This document shows positions 8,014 through 15,399 of a DNA stretch of 64,000 nucleotides, one piece after another. The translations under genes were made by a program, and so were the position numbers. How positions within the stretch are numbered: the first letter of the stretch is position 1; the number at the start of each line of letters is the position of its first letter. Origin of the DNA: Streptomyces hyaluromycini (GTDB lineage Bacteria; Actinomycetota; Actinomycetes; Streptomycetales; Streptomycetaceae); contig NZ_BCFL01000020.1 of assembly GCF_002217755.1 (NCBI RefSeq), positions 62,001-126,000 of the forward strand, given 5' to 3'. The notes beneath the pieces are model-generated. The model ran no database searches, had not been told where the DNA came from, and worked only from the letters and a program-made list of their open reading frames with translations.

Positions 8014-8412
8014 GTGCGAGAGTTGGGCATCGGTGATCTTGCGCGGCAGGTCAGGATGCGGCCCTCGGCCTTGCGCTATTACGAGAGCATGGACTTGTTG
8101 TCGCCCGCCAGACGAGTCGCGGGCCGACGCGTCTATCCGGCCGGCGCCCTGCGGAGGATCGCGCTGGTCAAAATGGCGCAGCGGGCCGGGTTCACCCTCG
8201 CCGAGATCCGCCGGTTGCTGGACACCGACACCGGCCGGGGCGCCACCCGGCAGTGGCGCACCCTCGCGGAGCGCAAGATCCCCGAACTGGACCGGTTCAT
8301 CCAGGAGACACAGGCCCTGCGGAATGCCGTCGCAGACTGCCTTGCCTGCGGGTGCATGAACTTCGACACCTGCCGGCTGCTCTCCTCCGGCCCGGCCGCA
8401 GAAGACACCTGA
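8014..8412 (+). CDS. MerR-family regulator, SoxR-like
   Basis: The 132-residue protein starts at a GTG with GGGGGGA upstream. Residues 1-70 form the winged-helix domain (IGDLARQVRMRPSALRYYES, then RRYP-type wing VAGRRVYP). A dimerization helix follows. Near the C-terminus CLACGCMNFDTC gives four Cys in a C-x2-C-x-C-x5-C arrangement, the spacing used by SoxR to hold a [2Fe-2S] cluster. The gene is divergent from an MFS exporter whose promoter has the 19-bp spacer expected for this family. It probably senses redox-cycling or nitrosative compounds and activates the exporter. Confidence 0.88.
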   Translation: MRELGIGDLARQVRMRPSALRYYESMDLLSPARRVAGRRVYPAGALRRIALVKMAQRAGFTLAEIRRLLDTDTGRGATRQWRTLAERKIPELDRFIQETQALRNAVADCLACGCMNFDTCRLLSSGPAAEDT

Positions 8413-8594
8413 GATTGTTCTGGCGCACACGGAGCCGACGGGGCCGGCGTGGCAGCCCGGTCCTGCTCCAGCGCGCGAGTGTCCCAAGGGCTGCGGGACA
8501 GCCCGGGGGGCATCGGCCGGCCGGAGTTGCCGGACGGCGGCGGCTCTGCGGTCGGCCAAGCCCTCGACGGCAGGTTGTCGGCGCCCGGGCCCTC

Positions 8595-8648
8595 GTCCTC
8601 GTCTTCGTCCTCGTCTTCGTCCTCGTCTTCGTCTTCGTCTTCGTCTTC
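8595..8648. repeat. Tandem hexanucleotide repeat (GTCYTC), 9 units
   Basis: Nine uninterrupted units alternate GTCCTC and GTCTTC, then GTCTTC alone. On the minus strand they would encode alternating Asp-Glu. The run lies in the roughly 310-bp space (8413-8725) between the MerR gene and the first glycine-rich gene. I see no supported gene there; the acidic frame would extend antisense through the MerR gene. Confidence 0.9.
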
Positions 8649-8725
8649 GTGGAGCAGCGTGCCCGGAGGCGGAACCCGATGGCGGCCGCGCCCCCCTTCG
8701 TCCTCGTCCCTAGGTGCGTGGTCCA

Positions 8726-9289
8726 TCAGCCGGTACCGCCCGTGCCGCCGGTGCCGCCGCGGCCGCCGCTCTCACAGCCGAGCCCGAGGCAGATCCCGCC
8801 GAGGCCGCCCGTGCCACCGCGGCCGCCGTCGCCGGTGCCCACCGCCGCTCCGCCCGTGCCGCCGGTGCCGCCGTTGGCGCTGCCGCCGCAGATCCCGGCG
8901 CAGATCCCGCCCGCGCCGCCGGTGCCGCCCTCACGGCCGGGCTTGCCGGTCGTGCCGGTGCCACCGTTGGCGCTGCCGTTGCACAGTCCGGCGCAGATCC
9001 CGCCCTGGCCGCCATTGCTCCCGTTGACGGTTGCGTTGCAGTTGCCCGCACACACCCGGTCGCCGATCCGCACACTGCCGTCGCCACTCTTGATGGGCCC
9101 GAACTGGCCGATGCCGCCGCCCGGCCGGGCACTGTCGGCGGGAAGCTGCCGGGCGGCCGCCATGGCCGTACGGCTCTGCGGTACCGGCGCCGCCATCGCG
9201 GCCGGCGCCAGCGCGCCGACCACGACACCGGCGGCGACAGCGGCCGAGGCCGTGAGACCGAGACGGACCTTCCAAGAACGTGTACGCAT
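8726..9289 (-). CDS. Secreted glycine-rich PGRS-like protein with paired cysteines
   Basis: The 187-residue protein has a clear Sec signal peptide (basic MRTRSWKVRLG, hydrophobic core, cleavage near AMAAP at about residue 33). The mature part is a glycine-rich repeat, GGTGGTGG-like, resembling mycobacterial PGRS sequences but with no PE domain. Unusually it carries repeated Cys pairs: VCAGNCN, ICAGLCNGSANGG, ICAGICGGSANGG and ICLGLGCESGG. They could form disulfides or coordinate metal outside the cell. The start ATG has GAGG seven bases upstream. It is the first of three consecutive secreted Gly-rich genes on this strand. Function is unknown; a surface or aerial-hypha structural role is only a guess. 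Confidence 0.75.
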   Translation of the reverse strand: MRTRSWKVRLGLTASAAVAAGVVVGALAPAAMAAPVPQSRTAMAAARQLPADSARPGGGIGQFGPIKSGDGSVRIGDRVCAGNCNATVNGSNGGQGGICAGLCNGSANGGTGTTGKPGREGGTGGAGGICAGICGGSANGGTGGTGGAAVGTGDGGRGGTGGLGGICLGLGCESGGRGGTGGTGGTG

Positions 9290-9400
9290 GACATTCCTCT
9301 TTCCGAAGAATTGTTTTCCGTACTGCGGTTTCCGCTGTATCGAATAAACCCGGTCTTGGGTCGTGCCGTCACGGCCCGGGAACTCGGGGCTTGACAGGAA

Positions 9401-9427
9401 CGCCCCGGCCCGCATCGGGCCGGGGCG
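9401..9427. terminator. Terminator hairpin after the collagen-like gene
   Basis: CGCCCCGGCCCG and CGGGCCGGGGCG form a perfect 12-bp stem with a 3-nt loop, 14 bases downstream of the minus-strand stop at 9442. It separates the collagen-like gene from the PGRS-like gene. Confidence 0.85.
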
Positions 9428-9441
9428 TAGGGGGAATTTCC

Positions 9442-9888
9442 TCAGGAGCCGAAGAGGGAGTCAAGACCAAGCAGCGCGGCCCAGTCCCCGTTGCGCAACT
9501 GCCTGTCCCAGGTGTCGAACTCCTTCTCGGAGATCTTGTATTTCTTGACGACCTCGGCCTTCTTCGCTTGCCCGGACTCCACGGTCAGCACGATCCGCGC
9601 CTTGTCCAGGCCCGTGAGCTCCGACTTGGGCTTGTCGGGCAGGTCGCCGAAGGCGAAGCAACCGGGCTTGCCGGGTTCTCCCGGCTGACCGGGCGCACCG
9701 CCCTTCCCGCCCTCTCCGCCCTTCCCGCCTTCTCCGCCGTGGCCGCAGTGGGACGGGGCGGCCGGGGCCGTCCGGCTGGTTGCTGTGGTGACACCCGGCG
9801 CCGCCTGGGCGGCGCACGCGGTGCCGGTGGCCAGGGCCAGCGAGGCCACCGCCAGGACGAGCGGACGCTGCCAGCGAGTTCTGGACAT
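9442..9888 (-). CDS. Secreted collagen-like protein with C-terminal DUF1153-like HTH domain
   Basis: The 148-residue protein begins with a signal peptide (MSRTRWQRPLVLAVASL, cleavage near AQAAP, residue 30). Residues 47-78 are short collagen-like Gly-X-X repeats (EGGKGGEGGKGG, then GQPGEPGKPG) flanked by two Cys. The last 60 residues (TGLDKARIVLTVESG, KAEVVKKYKISEKEFDTWDR) resemble the Trp-repressor-like helix-turn-helix of DUF1153 and related transposase-associated domains. A DNA-binding-type fold on a secreted protein is odd; here it may serve as a trimerization or adhesion module. The start ATG has GGAGAA upstream. It sits between two PGRS-like secreted genes, each with its own terminator. 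Confidence 0.7.
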   Translation of the reverse strand: MSRTRWQRPLVLAVASLALATGTACAAQAAPGVTTATSRTAPAAPSHCGHGGEGGKGGEGGKGGAPGQPGEPGKPGCFAFGDLPDKPKSELTGLDKARIVLTVESGQAKKAEVVKKYKISEKEFDTWDRQLRNGDWAALLGLDSLFGS

Positions 9889-9922
9889 GGGGGTTCTCCG
9901 TTTTTCTTGATCGAGGTTGTGG

Positions 9923-9953
9923 GGGGGCGGAGGCCGTGCGGGCCTTCGCCCCC
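9923..9953. terminator. Terminator hairpin after the second PGRS-like gene
   Basis: GGGGGCGGAGGCC pairs with GGCCTTCGCCCCC across a 5-nt loop, giving a 13-bp stem with one G-U pair. It lies 16 bases downstream of the minus-strand stop at 9969. Confidence 0.8.
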
Positions 9954-9968
9954 ACCGGGGCGAGACGG

Positions 9969-10565
9969 TCAGAAGATGCTGCCGCCGCCCGCGCCGCCGG
10001 CCCCGCCCAGGCCGCCGAAGAGGACGCCGAGCCCGCCCGCGCCGCCCTTGCCGCCGTTGCCGCCCTGGAAGACACCGAAGCCGCCGTTGCCGCCCTTGCC
10101 CCCATTGCCGCCCTTGAGGATCCCGGAGCCGCCGGAACCGCCGGAGCCGGCGCTGCCGCCGAACAGGCCGGAGCCGCCGTTGCCGCCGGAGCCGCCGTTG
10201 CCGCCGACGACACCGTCACCGCCGCCACCACCGCCGCCGCCACCACCGCCGGACAGGACGCCGTTGCCGCCGTTGCCGCCCTTGCCTCCGTCACCGCCGG
10301 TGCCCAGGACGCTGCCGCCGCCGGAGCCGCCGGAGCCCCCGCCGCCGCCGATCAGGCCGCCGCCTCCGGCACCTCCGTCACCGCCGGCGCCGCCGCCGTG
10401 GACGAAGCTCACGACATGCGCGGCGGGCATCGGGGCGGCCATCGCGGCGGACGCCGGAAGGATGATGCCCCCGGCGATCACCGCGGCCGAGGCGGCGAGT
10501 GCCGCGAGGCCGGAGCCCCGGCGCTTGGAACGGATGCCGCTGCGGGTACGAGAAATACGGGTCAT
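9969..10565 (-). CDS. Secreted glycine-rich PGRS-like protein
   Basis: The 198-residue protein has a long basic N-terminal region and hydrophobic core ending in ASAAMAAP (cleavage near residue 44). From about residue 56 to the end it is almost entirely Gly-rich repeats of the GGNGGKGG and GGSGGSGG type, broken by short aliphatic inserts (GLFGGSAG, GVFQGGNGG, GVLFGGLGG). It contains no Cys, unlike the PGRS-like gene two places downstream. The start has AGGAG upstream, directly adjoining a triple 9-bp repeat. It is probably a surface or secreted structural protein. The repeat class is clear but the function is not. Confidence 0.75.
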   Translation of the reverse strand: MTRISRTRSGIRSKRRGSGLAALAASAAVIAGGIILPASAAMAAPMPAAHVVSFVHGGGAGGDGGAGGGGLIGGGGGSGGSGGGSVLGTGGDGGKGGNGGNGVLSGGGGGGGGGGGDGVVGGNGGSGGNGGSGLFGGSAGSGGSGGSGILKGGNGGKGGNGGFGVFQGGNGGKGGAGGLGVLFGGLGGAGGAGGGSIF

Positions 10566-10576
10566 GGGTTCTCTCC

Positions 10577-10603
10577 TGTCGATAATGTCGATACTGTCGA
10601 CAC
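10577..10603. promoter_or_regulatory. Triple 9-bp direct repeat in leader of PGRS-like gene
   Basis: TGTCGATAA, TGTCGATAC and TGTCGACAC stand head to tail immediately upstream of the ribosome binding site of the minus-strand gene starting at 10565. The regular spacing suggests an operator for a protein binding one face of the helix, or a leader structure. Confidence 0.5.
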
Positions 10604-10702
10604 ATGGGGTTTTTCTGTCAGCCCCGGAAATTCCGGTTGACAGCCGGTGAAGCGTTCTTGCAGGAACACCCGACCGGGACAACTCGCGGTTTCAAAGGAA
10701 GA

Positions 10703-10724
10703 GGAATTCCCTGTCAGGAATTCC
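10703..10724. repeat. Two GGAATTCC palindromes, 14 bp apart
   Basis: The palindrome GGAATTCC occurs at 10703-10710 and 10717-10724, separated by CTGTCA. It lies about 140 bp upstream of the PGRS-like gene. It could be part of its control region; a similar GGAAATTCCGG stands at about 10626. Confidence 0.5.
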
Positions 10725-10749
10725 GTCCAAGGCCCGCACTTCAAGTAGG

Positions 10750-10858
10750 CCCTGCGGACACCGCAGGGTCACGTTCCGAGGGGTCGTGACTTGACCCGGA
10801 GGGATGAATCGGGTATTGCACACAAAGGGGCACCGCAGGGGTCTGGGACACCCTGCGG
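10750..10858. terminator. Two related hairpins (CCCTGCGG/CCGCAGGG)
   Basis: CCCTGCGG-ACA-CCGCAGGG occupies 10750-10768. The same octamers in the opposite order, CCGCAGGG-N10-CCCTGCGG, occupy 10833-10858. The second lies 39 bases downstream of the stop of the PobA-like gene and is probably its terminator. The rest of the 330-bp space 10566-10897 contains no gene that I can support. Confidence 0.7.
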
Positions 10859-10897
10859 CGTACGAACGGGTTCAGGGCCTCGATCCGGCCGCGGTGG

Positions 10898-12136
10898 TCA
10901 GCGGCCGGTGGCGGCGGGGCGGTCCTGGGCCGGGTCCAGGCCGGTCATGAGTTCCGCGAAGGCCCGCGCGGCCGCCGGGGCGGTGAAGAGCCGGTCGAGG
11001 CGGGCGCGGGCCAGACGCTGCAGGAACGGGCCGCAGCGGCTGGCGTCGCCGGCGTCGTGGACCGTCCGGGTCAGCCAGTGGGAGAACTCCTGGTCGCTCC
11101 ACACGCGCCGCAGGCAGCGCTCCGAGTAGGTGCGCAGGGCGGTGTCGTCGCCGTCGCGGACCTGGTCGCGGACGGCGCGGGCGAAGAGATCGGCGTCGTA
11201 CAGGGCGAGGTTCATGCCCTTGCCGCCCATGGGGGACACGATATGGGCGGCGTCCCCGACGAGGAACAGCCGGCCGTACTGCATGGGGTCGTTCACGAGG
11301 CTGCGCAGCCGGAAGGTCTCGCGGTCGGTGATCGGGCCCGCGGTCAGGGCGGGGTCGGCGAGCCGGGTGCGCAGCGCGTCCCAGATGCGGTCGTCGGGCC
11401 AGGCGCCGGGGTCGTCGTCGGGCGGGCACTGGAGGTAGTAGCGGCTGCTGTGCGGTCCGCGGGGGAAGTGCGCCGCGAAGCCCTGCGGGCTGACGGCGAG
11501 CAGGGGGTGGGCGGGGGGCGGTGCGTCGGCGAGGACGGTGAGCCAGCCGATGCCGTGGTCGAGGGTGTGGGCGGTGAGGTGGCCGTCGGGGACGGCGGTG
11601 CGGGTGACGCCGTGCTCGCCGTCGCAACCGGCGACGAAGGAGCAGGTGATCGCGTGCGGGGTGCCGTCGGCGGAGCGGTAGCGGACCGTCGGGCGGTCGC
11701 CGGTCAGGTCGTGCAGGGTGACGTCGGCCGCCTCGTAGCGCAGGTCGCCGCCGTCGGCGAGGTGGGCGGCGGTGAGCTTCTGCACCAGGACCTGCTGGGG
11801 GCACAGGCGCGCTCCGGGGCCTTCCGAGCCGTCGCTGTCGTCTACGAGGTGGCTCTCGCCGTCCACCCTGAACTCCAGGATGCCGTCGTGCGGCGGGCCG
11901 CCCAGCACCAGGTCGGCCAGCCCCCAGGACTCGAACATCCGCACGGCGCGGGCCTCCACGATGCCGGCCCGCTGCCGCTGCGCCACGTGCTCGCGGCTGC
12001 GGCGTTCCAGGACGACGCAGTCGATGCCGCACCTGCGCAGCAGACTCGCGACGGTCAGCCCGGCCGGGCCCGCGCCGATCACCACGACGGTGGCGGATTC
12101 CGGCGTCTCGTCCAACTGCCGTGCGCCCTGGTCCAC
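10898..12136 (-). CDS. pobA: 4-hydroxybenzoate 3-monooxygenase-like FAD hydroxylase
   Basis: The 412-residue protein has the class A flavoprotein monooxygenase signatures. VIGAGPAGLTVASLLRR is the dinucleotide fold at about residues 19-35, GCDGEHGVTR is the DG motif near 160-170, and GDAAHIVSPMGGKGMNLA is the GD motif plus the PobA-typical substrate loop near 290-310. PobA converts 4-hydroxybenzoate to protocatechuate using NADPH and oxygen. QRQRAGIVEARAV after the first fold and the length both fit PobA rather than polyketide hydroxylases. The GTG at 12136 has GGAGG seven bases upstream. No protocatechuate ring-cleavage genes follow within the window, so substrate assignment rests on sequence alone. 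Confidence 0.8.
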   Translation of the reverse strand: MDQGARQLDETPESATVVVIGAGPAGLTVASLLRRCGIDCVVLERRSREHVAQRQRAGIVEARAVRMFESWGLADLVLGGPPHDGILEFRVDGESHLVDDSDGSEGPGARLCPQQVLVQKLTAAHLADGGDLRYEAADVTLHDLTGDRPTVRYRSADGTPHAITCSFVAGCDGEHGVTRTAVPDGHLTAHTLDHGIGWLTVLADAPPPAHPLLAVSPQGFAAHFPRGPHSSRYYLQCPPDDDPGAWPDDRIWDALRTRLADPALTAGPITDRETFRLRSLVNDPMQYGRLFLVGDAAHIVSPMGGKGMNLALYDADLFARAVRDQVRDGDDTALRTYSERCLRRVWSDQEFSHWLTRTVHDAGDASRCGPFLQRLARARLDRLFTAPAAARAFAELMTGLDPAQDRPAATGR

Positions 12137-12617
12137 TTGGCACCTCCAGGGGCAGCGTAGCCGAGTGCGGCCGACAGTGGAGCGGCGCGCTCCAGGCCGG
12201 ATCCACACGCTCCAGGCCGGGTGGCTGCCGCCGCACAACGACCGCCGACCGCGCCACCGCAGACCGCGCCTGCGCACCCAGCCACTCAACAGATCACGCC
12301 ATAGACCACACCGGGAAGAACACCCCGGACGGGCCGTAACCCGTGCCACCGGAACGACGCTGCGTCCGGCAACGGGCTCGATCGAGCACGTGCCGCACGA
12401 TCGCGGCCATCGCAGTGACCGGCTCGGTGGTCGCGAAGGGGTCGGCCCGCCCCCTGCCCCGGGTGCGCCGCGGCGGGCAGACTGCGGGGTCCGCGTCCTG
12501 TTTCCCGCACAGCAGGACCCCCTCCCGGTGCACGGTGGCAGGACAGGGCTGCCACCCGCACACCGACAGCTCACCGTGTGCGCGCCGGACCCCCAAACCA
12601 CGGGAGGGGAACCGTAC
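12137..12617. other. Intergenic region, no gene seen
   Basis: This 480-bp space separates the divergent PobA-like and DUF5995 genes. Open frames on both strands are Arg/Pro-rich shadow sequence without starts or motifs. It should contain both promoters. No clear operator or hairpin stands out. Confidence 0.4.
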
Positions 12618-13406
12618 ATGACGGCACAGAACATCGACGACGTCGTGGACAGACTCGCCGGGATCGTGCAGGAAGCCGGCCGCGCCGGCGACCGGGCCGG
12701 ATACTTCGCGGCCCTGTACCGGCAGGTGACCGTCGAGATCCGCACCGCGATCCACAGCGGACTGTTCGAAGACGGCGCGCGGATGGACCGCTTCGACACC
12801 CTCTTCGGCAACCGCTACTTCGACGCATACGACGCCTGGCGCCGCAACCGCGGCGGACCCCGCTGCTGGCGCGAGACCTTCGGCCTCCTCGCCGACGCCG
12901 ACACCATCATCGTCCAGCACCTCCTCCTCGGCGTGAACGCACACGTCAACCTCGACCTGGCCATCGCCGCCGCCCGAACCAGCCCGGGCAGCGCCATCCG
13001 CACCCTGCAGCACGACTTCCAGCTGATCAACGACATCCTCGCGCGAGTGATACTGGCCGTGCAGGACTCCCTCGACGCCCTGTCCCCGTTCATGTCCCTG
13101 CTGGACCGGGCCGGAGGCCGCACCGACGAGCAGATCCTCGACTTCAGCGTCCGGCAGTCCCGCGAGGAGGCCTGGCACAACGCCCTCCTCCTCGCCGGCC
13201 AGAACGACACCGAACGCGCCGCCACCATCGAACGGCTCGACATCCGCGCCGCCGTACTCGCACGGCTCATCACACGGCCGGGCGGCCTCCTCCGCCCCGC
13301 CCTCGAAGTCATCCGCCACACCGAGAACGACGACGTACCAGCCGTCATCACCCACCTCGACAACGCCATGCGGCAAACCACCACCCGGCACAACCCCGCA
13401 GACTGA
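12618..13406 (+). CDS. DUF5995 family protein
   Basis: The 262-residue, mostly helical protein contains FGNRYFDAYDAWRRN, CWRETFGLLAD and HLLLGVNAHVNLDLAIAAA, the conserved core of DUF5995 as found in many streptomycetes. The clustered His, Asn and Asp suggest a metal- or ligand-binding helical bundle, but the activity is unknown. The ATG at 12618 has GGGAGGGG upstream. The gene is divergent from the PobA-like gene and is followed by a terminator hairpin. It has no signal peptide. Confidence 0.85.
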   Translation: MTAQNIDDVVDRLAGIVQEAGRAGDRAGYFAALYRQVTVEIRTAIHSGLFEDGARMDRFDTLFGNRYFDAYDAWRRNRGGPRCWRETFGLLADADTIIVQHLLLGVNAHVNLDLAIAAARTSPGSAIRTLQHDFQLINDILARVILAVQDSLDALSPFMSLLDRAGGRTDEQILDFSVRQSREEAWHNALLLAGQNDTERAATIERLDIRAAVLARLITRPGGLLRPALEVIRHTENDDVPAVITHLDNAMRQTTTRHNPAD

Positions 13407-13407
13407 C

Positions 13408-13428
13408 CCTCCGGCACTCCGCCGGAGG
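13408..13428. terminator. Terminator hairpin after DUF5995 gene, followed by purine tract
   Basis: CCTCCGGC-ACTCC-GCCGGAGG forms an 8-bp stem directly after the stop at 13406. It is followed by a nearly pure homopurine run at 13424-13468 with one C at 13455. The rest of 13429-13800 contains only the presumed gadB promoter region; I see no gene. Confidence 0.75.
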
Positions 13429-13800
13429 AGGGAGAAAGGAGAAAGAAGAAGGGGCGAGGGGAAGGGGGCCGCGGGGCTTCGGCTGTCGCGTGCGGGACGG
13501 CATACGGACCGCACCGAACCGGCGCAACAGGGCCGCGCCCGCCTGCCGCTGACCGCCGCCTGAGCACGCGCGCCGCACAAGCCCCGCGCAGAACGCGGTC
13601 GCATCGACATCGCCCGGACACCCCCGCCGCCCGGAATCCCCTGGCGCCCCCATCCGCCCGTATACGCAAGGGAAAATTCAGTTCATCGGTGCGCAAATCG
13701 ATCGCTGGATCGGTGTAATCGGCACAGATGTCGCACCCCTCGGCGATCTAGCGTCGAAAGTGCACGGGGGCCACACGGACCAGAAAGCACCGAGGCACAC

Positions 13801-15177
13801 ATGCCCATCCCGGATACCGACGTCATCTCCGCGACCGCGTTCGACACCCTCACCCCGCCCGCCGTCAGCGACCCGTACCTGCCCGTCGACGAACTCCCGC
13901 ACTCGGCGTCCTCACCCGACCTGGTCTTCCAGCGGCTCCGCGACGAACTCGCACTCGACGGCGACCCACAGCTCAACCTCGCCACCTTCGCGACCACCTG
14001 GATGGAACCGCAGGCCCGCCAGCTGATGGCCGACACCGCCGAGAAGAACCTCGCCGACCGCGCCGAGTACCCCCAGATCACCGCCATGGAAGAACGCTGC
14101 GTGCGGATGCTCGCCCGGCTGTGGCACGCACCGCACCCCGAACAGGTCCGCGGCTGCTCCACCACCGGCTCCAGCGAGGCCGCCCTGCTCGGCGGCCTCG
14201 CCCTCAAACGCCGCTGGCAGCAGCGCCGACGGGCACAGGGCAAGGACACCGCCCGCCCCAACCTGGTGATGGGCACCAACGTCCAGGTCTGCTGGAAGAA
14301 ATTCGCCAACTACTTCGAGGTCGAACCGCGCTACGTCCCCGTGGAACCCGGCCGCTACCACCTCACCCCCGACACTCTCACCGCCTACTGCGACGACAAC
14401 ACCATCGGCGTCGTCACCGTCCTCGGCTCCACCTACGACGGCTCCTACGAGCCCGTCGCCGACATCTGCATGGCCCTGGACGGCTACCAGGCCGCCACCG
14501 GCACCGACATCCCCGTGCACGTCGACGGCGCCTCCGGCGCCATGGTGGCGCCCTTCCTCGACCCCGGCCTCATGTGGGACTTCCAGCTCGAGCGCGTCGC
14601 CTCCATCAACACCTCGGGTCACAAGTACGGGCACGTCTTCCCCGGCCTGGGCTGGGCCCTGTGGCGCGACACCGACGCCCTCCCCGACGACCTCGTCTTC
14701 GACATCGACTACCTCGGCGGCCGCTCCCCCAGCTTCACCCTCAACTTCTCCCGCCCCGGCGCCCACATCGCGGCGCAGTACTACACCTTCCTGCGCTACG
14801 GCTTCGAAGGCCTGCACCACCTCGCCCTGCGCAGCCGCACAGCAGCCCACACCCTCGCCACCCGTATCCGCGCCATCCCGCCCTACGAACTCATCACCGA
14901 CGGAACCCAACTCCCCGCCTTCGCCTTCCGCCTCGTGCCCGGCGCGCACGGCTTCACCGTCCACGACGTCTCGCACGCCATGCGCGCACGGGGCTGGCAC
15001 CTGCCCGCCTATGCCCTGCCCACCCCGTGTCACGACATCTCGGTCCTCCGCCTCGTCGTCCGCACCGGATTCACCACCCAGCTCACCGACACGTTCCTCA
15101 CCGACCTGACCGAAGTCACCCGACGACTCCGCCCCCACCAACCCGTACCCGCCGCCAAGATCCCTGCCACCGCCTGA
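13801..15177 (+). CDS. gadB: Glutamate decarboxylase
   Basis: The 458-residue PLP enzyme converts L-glutamate to GABA and CO2, consuming a proton, and contributes to acid resistance or GABA metabolism. HVDGASG (about 240-246) holds the Asp that contacts the PLP ring nitrogen, and SINTSGHKYG (about 264-273) holds the Schiff-base lysine. GCSTTGSSEAALLG near 118-131 is the phosphate-binding loop. The length matches bacterial GadB. The ATG has GAGG seven bases upstream. No GadC-like glutamate/GABA antiporter is nearby, so the enzyme may act on metabolic GABA rather than in an acid-resistance antiport pair. Confidence 0.93.
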   Translation: MPIPDTDVISATAFDTLTPPAVSDPYLPVDELPHSASSPDLVFQRLRDELALDGDPQLNLATFATTWMEPQARQLMADTAEKNLADRAEYPQITAMEERCVRMLARLWHAPHPEQVRGCSTTGSSEAALLGGLALKRRWQQRRRAQGKDTARPNLVMGTNVQVCWKKFANYFEVEPRYVPVEPGRYHLTPDTLTAYCDDNTIGVVTVLGSTYDGSYEPVADICMALDGYQAATGTDIPVHVDGASGAMVAPFLDPGLMWDFQLERVASINTSGHKYGHVFPGLGWALWRDTDALPDDLVFDIDYLGGRSPSFTLNFSRPGAHIAAQYYTFLRYGFEGLHHLALRSRTAAHTLATRIRAIPPYELITDGTQLPAFAFRLVPGAHGFTVHDVSHAMRARGWHLPAYALPTPCHDISVLRLVVRTGFTTQLTDTFLTDLTEVTRRLRPHQPVPAAKIPATA

Positions 15178-15399
15178 GCGGCGGCACACGGCAGCACCGC
15201 CGGGCCGGTCCAGGGTGGTACCCGGCACCCGTGCCTCCAGGCCGCCGCCGGGTCACCGCAGGCCTCCGCGGCGGCCTGGCGGCACGGGCCCGGGCGCATA
15301 CCGGTGGCCGCACCAGGATCCCGATCGCCGACGTGTCCCGGTGCAAGCCCCCGCCCGGTTCCGGCGCGTGGTGTGGCGCCCCGCTCCCGTGCCCCACGC

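Noticed and set aside
8133..8726. A minus-strand open frame with a long alternating Asp-Glu run
   Set aside because: Most of it is antisense to the well-supported MerR gene, and the acidic run comes from a simple hexamer repeat.
12286..12561. Small minus-strand frame in the PobA-DUF5995 gap
   Set aside because: Arg/Pro/Gly-rich low-complexity translation, no ribosome binding site and no motif.
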